NCBI RefSeq assembly: GCF_040207875.1
Contig: NZ_CP157942.1
Location: 1,302,001-1,366,000, forward strand
Length of the DNA: 64,000 nt
Direction of reading: 5' to 3'
From: Wolbachia endosymbiont of Armadillidium arcangelii
GTDB taxonomy: Bacteria > Pseudomonadota > Alphaproteobacteria > Rickettsiales > Anaplasmataceae
The notes below the pieces were generated by a model that had not been told where the DNA came from, ran no database searches, and saw only the letters and a program-made list of their open reading frames with translations. Each line of letters begins with the position of its first letter. The first letter of the stretch is position 1. Of the stretch, positions 54,230-62,932 are shown piece after piece. The position numbers and the translations under genes are program-made.

Positions 54230-56815
54230 TCAGCCACAATAAGATGTACTTTTATCAAACTTTTCAACCTCATTATCCTCAAGTGAGCTTTTAGGCCTAT
54301 AGCAGTACGTAATTGTAGCCGCAATAAGACAACAAGCTGCTGCAACTGCTACTCCTACCGCTAACATTTCCAAGTAAACTGCAACAGCCACTCCTAAGGC
54401 AATACCAGCTATTGCAAGTACAGAAGCAGCTACAACATACTTTTTTGTATTTAGAGCAGTTGTTTTTTGGTTACTTTCGCTGCTTTGCTTATTAATTGTT
54501 GGCAACGTTGGTTTTGGCTGTGTATTTTCGTTAGACATTTCCTCTACACACTCAGCAGATTGCTCTTCCCTGTTATTATCAATTGATATTACAGTGTTAA
54601 GATTTTTACTTGCAAAATTTGATGATGGTGATGGAACAGTAAAATCTTCATCGTGCGTAATACCACGTTGACTATCATGAACAGGACTTTGAGCTGATCT
54701 ATCCTGATTTACAGAATTTGATACTGCAGGATTATCTTTCTCGTCATTTAGATTATCAAATTGCTCATTATTGGATTCAGCTCCCTCAATCTCCACTGAG
54801 GGCATTTCTGATGCAGAAACTGTTGCTTTAGGTTCCACTGTTTCAATTATAGGTATTCTTGTTTCATGACTTTCTTTATTAATTTCTTCAAATGGAGAAT
54901 TACTATTAGAGTCTGAAGAAGTTCCGGCAGAGTCATCACTCTTATTACTTTCAAGTTTAGAAAAATCATCATCCTCAGAATTCGGCGATAGTGAATCCAG
55001 CTCGCTTTTTTTACGCTCCGCTACAGGAACTTTTTGGCTACTTGCAGCAGCACCCATACTTTTTACACTATCGTCCACTGGTGGTATAGAAATGTTTTCG
55101 AGCTCTTTTTTAAGAAGTTTTTTAATCTCGCTTAGGGACCTTTCACCTTTCTTTTCAACTTTCATCTCATTAGCTTTCCTCAAAGCCTCATTAATGATTT
55201 GCTTTGGACTATTGTCCTCTTGCTTTACCTGTTCTACTAAAGACCTTATCTTTTCATAATTAAGACCGAAGATAGCATCAGATAATTTTTCCTCTATAGT
55301 TTCTGTACTTTTAAGCATTTTACCCTCCTCAAAATTATTACCTACAGCTTCTTTTGAAGCATCTTCATTATTCATAATATTTTCTCCTTTGTCAACATTT
55401 TCTTGTGGCTGTTGGCTGTCAGTACTTTTGGATTCTGAATTTTCTGATAAAACATCACTCTTTATGACAGAAATTGCTGATCTATTTGCATCGATAACAT
55501 CGTTATTGCATTCAGGATGTCTTTTGCATAAGTGCTCAATAAATGTGATATTACCAGCATCTAATGCAGTTTTCAGAATCAAATTATAAATTTCTTTCCT
55601 ACAACGAGCTTCTATATTTTTCAAGATTTGCTGATTGAGTACTTTAATAACTCTATCGTCCGCAAATGCTTGCTCATATATATCATAACCTTTTTTATTG
55701 ATATATCGCCCGCACAAGTACTTGATGGTGGGCAGATGTTCCTGACTTATTGCAGTTTCTAATAGAGTAACAAAACTCCTTTTTAGCAGATCTTTCACAT
55801 CTTTAGTTGGCTCATTAATATACCTTTCAAATGCATTTAGCACTATCGTGATAAATTTTTCATTTTTGACCAGAGATGCTGTTTCAAGTACGCCATATAA
55901 AGGATCGGGATCACTTGTTTTTAATACATGCTCAAAATCCTTTAAGACGTGTTCTACAAGAACTGTCTCTAGCAACTCTTGTTCTTTTCTTAATGCTATG
56001 ACTGAGAAAAAGCCAATCTTATTAAGCTCACCAAATTGTATAGTTTGATCCTTCACTTTATCATAAACCCCATCGATACCATGGAATTTTTCTATAAAAA
56101 CTTCTATGTATTTTTGACTACCAACAAGTAAAGGTAAAAGACTTAAATTCCCTTCAGCAAAAAGTATGTCCCGATATTTTTCTGCCAATTTATCATTAGC
56201 TGCAATTGCGAGTAGCACCAATTCTTTTACTGAATGATGATACTCAAAATTCTCTTGATCAAATTTATATCGTGATAATATATTTGAGTATATATGCTGA
56301 TTATTTTGTAAATTCAAGTTAAGTTGTTGCCTACAAAAACTCTTTAAATTTACAGTATCGAGCGTAATAGACCTACCTTCATACTCTTCAATATTTTGTA
56401 CAATCTTATCTAATTCTTCACAATTGTCTTCCCTTACAGCTTGATTGAAGATATTTACTGTTTTAGCAAAGGTTAAATTTTTAGGAATGATGTCATACGA
56501 ATCTTCATCTTTTGACTCCACAATGAACAACTTATCACAATCACCAGGAAAGTTTGCAAGCATTGCATTCCCTAAGCTTAAATCCTTAGCATGTGAAATA
56601 TTTAGTATCTCTTGATTTTCATTACCTAAAGCTTCAGAGTCTTCTTGACTCTCATTACCTGAATCTTCAGAATGGTGACGTTCTTTAATTTCTCCTTGCT
56701 CTAAAATTTCAAATTCTTCTTCAGTACCTGAATCCCTAGAGTCTGATTTATTAAAAACTTTACTTGACTGACCCTGCTCCTTTGGTACAAAGTCTCTAAA
56801 ATTAGAATCAAACAT
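54230..56815 (-). CDS. Large orphan protein with C-terminal membrane hairpin
   Basis: 861 residues. The N-terminus is acidic and disordered. Residues about 140-450 are helical with ankyrin-like units (LLETAISQEHLPTIKYLCGR, ILKTALDAGNITFIEHLC). Residues about 450-780 are polar with many Ser, Glu and Asn. Residues about 795-845 form two hydrophobic segments (VVAASVLAIAGIALGVAVAV, then YLEMLAVGVAVAAACCLIAA), the same cassette as at the end of the 1517-3760 protein. TTAGGGAGAAAATATG is a good ribosome site for the ATG at 56815. A membrane-anchored, repeat-bearing protein; a role at the host interface is possible but unproven. Confidence 0.8.
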   Translation of the reverse strand: MFDSNFRDFVPKEQGQSSKVFNKSDSRDSGTEEEFEILEQGEIKERHHSEDSGNESQEDSEALGNENQEILNISHAKDLSLGNAMLANFPGDCDKLFIVESKDEDSYDIIPKNLTFAKTVNIFNQAVREDNCEELDKIVQNIEEYEGRSITLDTVNLKSFCRQQLNLNLQNNQHIYSNILSRYKFDQENFEYHHSVKELVLLAIAANDKLAEKYRDILFAEGNLSLLPLLVGSQKYIEVFIEKFHGIDGVYDKVKDQTIQFGELNKIGFFSVIALRKEQELLETVLVEHVLKDFEHVLKTSDPDPLYGVLETASLVKNEKFITIVLNAFERYINEPTKDVKDLLKRSFVTLLETAISQEHLPTIKYLCGRYINKKGYDIYEQAFADDRVIKVLNQQILKNIEARCRKEIYNLILKTALDAGNITFIEHLCKRHPECNNDVIDANRSAISVIKSDVLSENSESKSTDSQQPQENVDKGENIMNNEDASKEAVGNNFEEGKMLKSTETIEEKLSDAIFGLNYEKIRSLVEQVKQEDNSPKQIINEALRKANEMKVEKKGERSLSEIKKLLKKELENISIPPVDDSVKSMGAAASSQKVPVAERKKSELDSLSPNSEDDDFSKLESNKSDDSAGTSSDSNSNSPFEEINKESHETRIPIIETVEPKATVSASEMPSVEIEGAESNNEQFDNLNDEKDNPAVSNSVNQDRSAQSPVHDSQRGITHDEDFTVPSPSSNFASKNLNTVISIDNNREEQSAECVEEMSNENTQPKPTLPTINKQSSESNQKTTALNTKKYVVAASVLAIAGIALGVAVAVYLEMLAVGVAVAAACCLIAATITYCYRPKSSLEDNEVEKFDKSTSYCG

Positions 56816-56852
56816 ATTTTCTCCCTAATTATCAGCTAAACTAAGTATAGCA

Positions 56853-58757
56853 TTAAACAGAAATTTTGCCAAGCAAATTATTAAGTCTTTTAGCAAACAG
56901 ACTTGCATCGTCCATCTCTTCGCCTTCCACTATACAAGCTTGATAGAACAATAAGTGAATCATATCCTCCAGTGTTGAATTTTCACCACTTTCAGCGTGA
57001 GATTCCATTATACTTCTTATCACAGGATGCTTAGTGTTAATTTCCAGCACCTTTGGTGTACGATAATTTAGCTGCTTTTGTTCGCGCAAAAAACGCTCCA
57101 TGCGAAGATCCATAGCTCCTTCATCAACCGCTAGACATACAGGACTGTCGGTCAATTTTTTTGAGATTTTCACGCTTTTTACTGAATTACCAAGAATCTT
57201 GGTGAAATATTCGAGTATAGAATCCGTATTTCCCTCAGTTTTTTCTTCGTTTGACTTGCTTTCTTCATCTTTTTTATCTTCTTCTGAAGAGAATTTTTCT
57301 AAGTCAACATCAGCGCGAGTCACAGACTTAAATTTTTGATCTTTATATTCATGAATCACGCTAGTCCAGAAATCATCAACTGGATCAACAAATAAAAGAA
57401 CTTCCAATCCTTTACTGACGAACCCTTCAAGTTGTGGACTGTTTTTCACTGAATCAAGGCTATTGCCTGTGAGATAGTAGATATGCTCCTGCTCAGCCTT
57501 CATTCTGCTTATATAGTCATCAATACTGACTAACTTCTCATCACCAGTGCTATTAAATCTGCAAATGGAAAGTAGTGCTTCTCTCTCATCAGTTGGGATA
57601 GCTTCGCAAAGCCCCTCTTTTAATACCGCACCAAAATTGGCCCAGAATTTTGTGTATTCCTCTAAATTCTCTTTTGCTTTTTTACCGAACTCTGATATAG
57701 CACGCTTAGTTAAAGATTTCCTAATTTGCTCAACAACACGATTATTTTGCAGTGTTTCTCTGCTGATATTGAGAGGCAAATCCGGTGAATCAACCACGCC
57801 TTTCATAAAACGCAAGTACTGTGGTATTATTTGCACGTTATCTTCAGTGATAAACACTTTATTTACATATAATTTTACAGAGCAGCGTCTATCTGGATGA
57901 AACAAATCAAAAGGTTTGATAGAAGGAACATAAAGCAAATTCGTATACTCTATTGCACCTTCATTTTTATTATGCAGTATCATCCAAGGCTCACCACCTA
58001 CATGCGCAACACCGCGGAAGAAGTCGTTATGCTCTTCTTGAGTAACGTCATTTTTTGGCTTAGTCCAAATTGCAGCTTTGCTGTTTAATTTTTCACTTTT
58101 TCCTTCTTCGTTTACAAATTCAACGGGAAAATTTATGTGGTCAGAGTAAGTAGTAACAATGTTTTCAATACGAAATTTGTCCATAAACTCGCTCTCTTCA
58201 GGACGCATGATGAGCGTAATTTTTGTGCCACGAGCGATTTGATCATCTAACTTGCTAATTGAATATTCTCCATCTCCTTTCGATTTCCAGATCCAAGACT
58301 CTTCTTCTCCAGCTTTTCTCGATTCCACTATCACTTCTGATGCAACCATGAAGCTTGAATAAAAACCAACACCAAATTTTCCAATCAGCTCTACAGCTTG
58401 ATTTGAATCTTTATTATTCTTGATCGCATCTAAGAATTTTTGCGTACCAGAACTCGCAATCGTGCCAAGATTATCTATTAAATCCTGCCTACTCATCCCA
58501 ATACCATTATCGGTTATATACAGCTCATCCTTATCTTTATTGGAGCTAATGGTAATCTTCAATTCATCACTTGAATCTAGTAAATTAGGATTTAGCTGTG
58601 ATTCATAGCGCAATTTATCACATGCATCTGATGCATTTGATATTAACTCACGTAAAAAGATATCTTTATTGGTATAAAGCGAGTGGATTACTATATTCAG
58701 TACTTTTCCTACTTCAGCATCAAATTTTAAATTTTCAGTTTCTTGTACGTTGTGCAT
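56853..58757 (-). CDS. htpG: Chaperone protein HtpG (Hsp90)
   Basis: 634 residues, ATP-dependent chaperone. N-terminal ATPase motifs: LISNASDACDKLRYES, ITDNGIGMSRQDLIDNL, GTIASSGTQKF and LIGKFGVGFYSSFMVA. The middle domain has SVKLYVNKVFITED and NISRETLQNNRVV. The frame opens 4 codons earlier (58769), but GGAG at 58768-58764 serves the ATG at 58757, and the family starts here. A heat-shock-type promoter lies upstream. Confidence 0.97.
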   Translation of the reverse strand: MHNVQETENLKFDAEVGKVLNIVIHSLYTNKDIFLRELISNASDACDKLRYESQLNPNLLDSSDELKITISSNKDKDELYITDNGIGMSRQDLIDNLGTIASSGTQKFLDAIKNNKDSNQAVELIGKFGVGFYSSFMVASEVIVESRKAGEEESWIWKSKGDGEYSISKLDDQIARGTKITLIMRPEESEFMDKFRIENIVTTYSDHINFPVEFVNEEGKSEKLNSKAAIWTKPKNDVTQEEHNDFFRGVAHVGGEPWMILHNKNEGAIEYTNLLYVPSIKPFDLFHPDRRCSVKLYVNKVFITEDNVQIIPQYLRFMKGVVDSPDLPLNISRETLQNNRVVEQIRKSLTKRAISEFGKKAKENLEEYTKFWANFGAVLKEGLCEAIPTDEREALLSICRFNSTGDEKLVSIDDYISRMKAEQEHIYYLTGNSLDSVKNSPQLEGFVSKGLEVLLFVDPVDDFWTSVIHEYKDQKFKSVTRADVDLEKFSSEEDKKDEESKSNEEKTEGNTDSILEYFTKILGNSVKSVKISKKLTDSPVCLAVDEGAMDLRMERFLREQKQLNYRTPKVLEINTKHPVIRSIMESHAESGENSTLEDMIHLLFYQACIVEGEEMDDASLFAKRLNNLLGKISV

Positions 58758-58790
58758 TTTGAGCTCCATTATTAGCCTACTATTCTAATA

Positions 58791-58819
58791 ATTTAAGTAT
58801 TGCACAGCGATCTTTCAAG
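58791..58819 (-). promoter_or_regulatory. RpoH (sigma-32)-like promoter of htpG
   Basis: On the htpG strand, CTTGAAAG (58819-58812) matches the -35 of heat-shock promoters. CTTAAAT (58797-58791) fits the alphaproteobacterial -10 pattern CYTAT loosely. The spacing between CTTG and CTTA is 18 bases, and the ATG lies about 30 bases after the -10. The combination ahead of a heat-shock gene makes RpoH control likely. Confidence 0.5.
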
Positions 58820-58907
58820 GTCATATATGCTAAAATTTATGTGAGCCAATTTGTCATGCAAGCTGAAATGATAAGAAGAGGGTTCTGTTCTACAATTCTC
58901 TTTATTC

Positions 58908-60110
58908 TTAGAATAAGATATCTCTTATTTGCTTCAAAGATTTGTGAGTCTTTGATTCTTTTTCTTTAAAAGTAGTCTCAAGAGAAGTTTTAAGCTTTTC
59001 CCATTCTTCCTGACCGTTTAGAATCAAAGCGCTCTCAATCTTCTCCAGTGCTTTCTGAGGTGATGAATATAATTCCTCATACAAATTAGTGTTTACTGAC
59101 TGTAGTATTACTAAAAATGTAAATAAATTCGGATCAATTTTCGCATAACATAGCTTTATTTTCTTTACGCAGTATTCTATTGCCTGCAATGATAATGAGA
59201 AGCTTTCTGCATAAAATATAAAGCTATCTATAATTAAGCTCTTTGATTTTTTCGGCAATTCAATATTTTGAAACAGCTTTCTTGTAAATTTCTCTATTGG
59301 CTGTTTTGGCAAATGCAAAGAGAGATCAGTAAAAGATTTTAGGCTGAAATTTGGTCCAAGTATTGTGCTGATCGCTCTTTGCACGTTACTTTTATCTTGA
59401 CTAACAGAGATAATGAAAACCAGTCCCTCAACATCAAGCATGTACTTTATGGATTCTAAAAAATCGACAATGAATTTAGGGCGACATATATCAAGATCAT
59501 CCACCATTATATAAATGTTTTTGTCTTTCCTGATTTTATTAACCACATCTGCTAGTTGTATCTTAAAATCTCTAATGTTCTCTTTTCTCCTTTGGAGAAG
59601 ATTTAATTCACCCAAGACAAAACCTATGTCTTTCTTATCAGCCTCTTTTGCAGCATCGAGAAATACTGAAAGCATAGCGAGTGGAGATTTACTGATTAGC
59701 TTTCCTAATGTATTGAGAGAAAATAGTTCTTGGTTTATGTTTTTGAACTGCTGTATAACACTCCTTTTTACTTTGTATGATGCGAATAGATCCTCAAACA
59801 GAAAATGCAAAAAAGAAGGCAATGGTTGATCTAGCGCACTAATATCCCATGCGCTGTAATAAGCTGCAATTTCATTTTGCTGCTCTAGATCCTTTACCCA
59901 TTCTTTCAAAAAAAATGTCTTACCCCACTTATCATATCCTTCTAAGGATACGATTGAAAAAGACTTATCGATTGTCTTGATTATAGAACTAAATTTACTT
60001 GCAACTTGTTTATAACCTAAGCAATCATTCTCCCAAGTTGTTACCTTAGGCAATTGCTCCTCTTCTTTTTTTCTAAATGTTATTAGCGATGTAAGTTTCT
60101 TTAAGCACAT
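58908..60110 (-). CDS. KAP-family P-loop NTPase
   Basis: 400 residues. Walker A is LEGYDKWGKTFFLKEW near residue 56, and the KAP-type Walker B IYIMVDDLDICRPKFIVDFL is near residue 199. The region between is long and includes a hydrophobic helix (LAMLSVFLDAAKEA), where KAP proteins often carry membrane segments. KAP NTPases are scattered in bacteria, often on mobile DNA, and some take part in defence or membrane signalling. No partner is evident here. The ATG is at 60110. Confidence 0.82.
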   Translation of the reverse strand: MCLKKLTSLITFRKKEEEQLPKVTTWENDCLGYKQVASKFSSIIKTIDKSFSIVSLEGYDKWGKTFFLKEWVKDLEQQNEIAAYYSAWDISALDQPLPSFLHFLFEDLFASYKVKRSVIQQFKNINQELFSLNTLGKLISKSPLAMLSVFLDAAKEADKKDIGFVLGELNLLQRRKENIRDFKIQLADVVNKIRKDKNIYIMVDDLDICRPKFIVDFLESIKYMLDVEGLVFIISVSQDKSNVQRAISTILGPNFSLKSFTDLSLHLPKQPIEKFTRKLFQNIELPKKSKSLIIDSFIFYAESFSLSLQAIEYCVKKIKLCYAKIDPNLFTFLVILQSVNTNLYEELYSSPQKALEKIESALILNGQEEWEKLKTSLETTFKEKESKTHKSLKQIRDILF

Positions 60111-60161
60111 AAGATCCTTATGCTATATTTTACTATAGCATTTTATAAGTTAAGAGTCCAC

Positions 60162-61004
60162 TTACTTAAATAATCCATAATTTTCTATCACTGCATGAAT
60201 GGAAAGGTTCTTCAAACTGCTTTTGGGACTATATTGAATATCTATGCCGGTTAACTCTTTTACCCTTCCTTCTGTATCTTTTGTTAACCTTTCTACTAAG
60301 CCATGTAAATTGCCAGAATTTATCATTTGCATAATAGAAAATTTCCCATTTGAAATATACTCCTTCTCTATAAGTGGGGATATTTTAATTATCCCATCTA
60401 GGCTTTCACGACTATTTATTGATAACTTACCTTCTTCTTGAAGTGAATATAACTTTTCTATCATCTCAGCTCTATTACCGGAGTGATTTTTTACAAGATC
60501 CTCTAATAGTTCTCCATGTTCATCTATAGGTACATGAACATACATTAGCCACAAAAGAAGAACTAAGTCCGTATTATCTTTTGTTATTCCCTTTATTTTA
60601 TGTGCCTAACTGATTGCATAAAAATAAGGATCTTGCCCATCATAACAATAACCAAACCTCGACACCCCCGACCTAATTTGATCATCAATTCTTACTCGAA
60701 TCACATTTTTCAGATTTTCAATAGATCTATGTTCTTGTTCCATTACTTTTTTTGGGACATATTTGATTTCAAATTTAGGTCCAATATTCATCAGATCTCT
60801 TTTTAGGTCATATTTGATTTCAAGTTCAGGCTCAATATTTATCAGATCTTTTCTAACCAGATGATCTTCTATTATATATCCAATTCGTTTACTATCTGCG
60901 TATTCTTTGTTAAATAGCGCAATGAAATCAAGAGCGATTGATCTTGATTTTTTGATTAACCAATTATAAGTATAACGTACTCCATCTCGTGCAAAAGTTA
61001 ACAT
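60162..61004 (-). pseudogene. Orphan gene split by an in-frame TAG
   Basis: Two open stretches in one frame, 60606-61004 (132 residues, MLTFARDGVRYTYNWLIKKS...) and 60162-60605 downstream, are separated only by a TAG at 60608-60606. After the stop the frame continues AHKIKGITKDNTDLVLLLWL, then MYVHVPIDEHG. The first part contains a short tandem duplication (DLINIEPELEIKYDLK / DLMNIGPKFEIKYVPK). The undamaged product would be about 280 residues. Function unknown. The simplest reading is a recent nonsense mutation; the N-terminal 132 residues may still be made. Confidence 0.6.
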
Positions 61005-61161
61005 AACTCCCTCATTTTAAAACACTATGCTTTAAATGTACAATATTTCAAGAATTTAGTAAAGCAAGTTTTTAGGCTGAAGTATGCCACTAAAATTTAG
61101 TATTTTATAAGTAGTGGTAGTATGATAAAAAACTTATAGCTTGCTAAAAAGAAATGGAATA

Positions 61162-61755
61162 TTATTTAATATCCTGTCTTGACGTAAGCGCTATCTTCAG
61201 CGTCCCTTCATCTAGGTAGTCAATTTCTCCACCTATTGGTATGCCGCAAGCAAGGCGCGATATTTTGACATTCGAGTTTTTTAACAATTCAATTATATAT
61301 TGCGCAGTAACTTGGCCTTCTAATGTCGGATTGATTGCAATAATGACCTCTTCAATTTTAAATTCTGTAACTCTTTTAGGAATGTTATCAAGATTGAGTT
61401 CTTTTGGACCTACGCCATTTATTGCTGACAATCTGCCACTTAAAACATGATACATACCTGAGTATATATTTCCTTTTTCAAATGCCCATAGATCGCCTAA
61501 TTCTTCTACTACACACATTAATTTGGTGTCGCGCTTTGGGTTAATACAAATGGAACATGGCGATTTAGTATCTAAGTTTCCACAAATCTTACACTCTATT
61601 ATAAGATCCGCTAACTCTCTGACCAAAGATGCAAGTGGTAGCATGACTTTCTCTTTGTTTTGAAGTAAATGTATAACTAACCTTCTTGATGATGATGGCC
61701 CTAAACTTGGCAATTTAGAAAAAGCATGAACTAAATTTCTTATATTAGTATTCAT
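61162..61755 (-). CDS. recR: Recombination protein RecR
   Basis: 197 residues, acts with RecO and RecF in loading RecA at gaps. The N-terminal helix-hairpin-helix region KLPSLGPSSSRRLVIHLL, the zinc motif CKICGNLDTKSPCSIC, then the Toprim domain ending with the Walker-B-like LACGIPIGGEIDYLDEGTL. Length is normal. Start ATG at 61755. Confidence 0.97.
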   Translation of the reverse strand: MNTNIRNLVHAFSKLPSLGPSSSRRLVIHLLQNKEKVMLPLASLVRELADLIIECKICGNLDTKSPCSICINPKRDTKLMCVVEELGDLWAFEKGNIYSGMYHVLSGRLSAINGVGPKELNLDNIPKRVTEFKIEEVIIAINPTLEGQVTAQYIIELLKNSNVKISRLACGIPIGGEIDYLDEGTLKIALTSRQDIK

Positions 61756-61909
61756 TCAATAAATTCAGGATAGCTCATTAAACCATAACATCAAACCTTT
61801 CATAAAGAAAGCAGTAAGTCTTTAACTTTATGGAAAAATTTCCCACTTTTCTCAGAACCTGTCTTGAAAAAAAAGTTAAGCATATCATATTAAAAGAAAT
61901 ATTATAACC

Positions 61910-62729
61910 CTTCTCATAATAGTGGAAACAAATGAAGAAAAGCAGAATCGACAGCTTGGCAAAAAGATTTAAACAGAGCTTCTGGCTCTGTTTTTGATAG
62001 CAAATCAATGGTGTTCAATGTCATTAAAATCAGGAGAATACGGAGAGAATTTCTGCATCAACGCTTTTGGCAAATTCGACAATCTTTATAGACTTATGAA
62101 AAATTGTATTATCCAAAATTACCGTTTGTCCAGATCGGTGCCAGAAGTTGCTCGAACCAGCCATTAAAAACCTCTGTATCACAATAATCTTCGAAGGTCG
62201 ACCCTTGTTTAAAGCTGCAATCATGCTGAGTTTTTTTACCTGACTTTAGTGCATTCTCCCTTTCTACAATACCCGTACATTTTGTATCCAGATTCATCAA
62301 TATACACCAGATTTTTAGGAGATTCTGCAAATATAACTTTCAAAAATTCAGCTCGTTATTCCTTTCTTTGTATCCATAAGTCTTTTTTTGCGTGTAAATC
62401 CATTTTTTTAGAGCTCTATGAATCGTTTGACGACTTATATTGCCTCAGCACCTCTGATTGTGTTTTACCGCCGTACAAATTCTGCAAACGCATTCCAGTC
62501 GGTGATTTTACCCCTATTCCCCAGTTTCTTCGATTCCTGTTTCTTTGCGCCTTTCTCCCATTTGTACAATGTTACTCTACCAATTTTGAACCTCTTTGCT
62601 ACTGCTGTTTTACCCTCTCCTTCATCCAACGCCTGAATGGCTTTTTTCCTTAAGTCATAGCTGCTGCTGGCACTTTTACCTTCTTGTTACCCCGTCCCTA
62701 TTTTATCCTGTTCCTACTATTGTTAGAAG
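61910..62729 (-). mobile_element. Dead IS630-type element, minus-strand copy
   Basis: A relative of the element at 23048-23930 in the opposite orientation. End sequences CTTCTCATAATAGT (61910) and ACTATTGTTAGAAG (ending 62729) correspond to the ends of that copy. Minus-strand remnants include ALKSGKKTQHDCSFKQGS and GYCD-like DYCDTEVFNGWFEQLL, then NDTIFH- and HHWF-like pieces toward 62000. There are many frameshifts. It cut a small gene start at 62753 (see the findings). Confidence 0.65.
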
Positions 62730-62932
62730 GGCTATAGCTGAAATTCTGGACATAAAATCCTCCTGTGTAAAAAAGATTAGAAAAAAATGCAGCATACATA
62801 CGACAGATGTGTGTATACGTTGAAGAAGATACGTTTGTTGAAAAATTAATTGAAAGTCTGCAAACAAAGATAGATTTTGAGCTCTCAAAATATCTCTCCT
62901 AATAAACTCCTTCAATTAACTGATCCTTTCTC
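62730..62932. other. Region 3' of the IS110/IS1111 transposase
   Basis: A gene-free stretch of about 200 bp. On the minus strand two similar pieces occur back to back: AAGGAGTTTCTTAGGAGA and AAGGAGTTTATTAGGAGA (62930-62885). IS1111-type elements carry their bridge RNA in the 3' end, so this region is where it would be looked for. At 62764-62730 there is AGGAGG followed by an ATG encoding MSRISAIA before the IS630 end, perhaps a severed gene start. Confidence 0.35.

Noticed and set aside
60606..60608. In-frame TAG as a recoded codon
   Set aside because: Single stops also interrupt two other genes here (TAA at 19728, TGA at 34728), so ordinary pseudogenisation explains it better than recoding.
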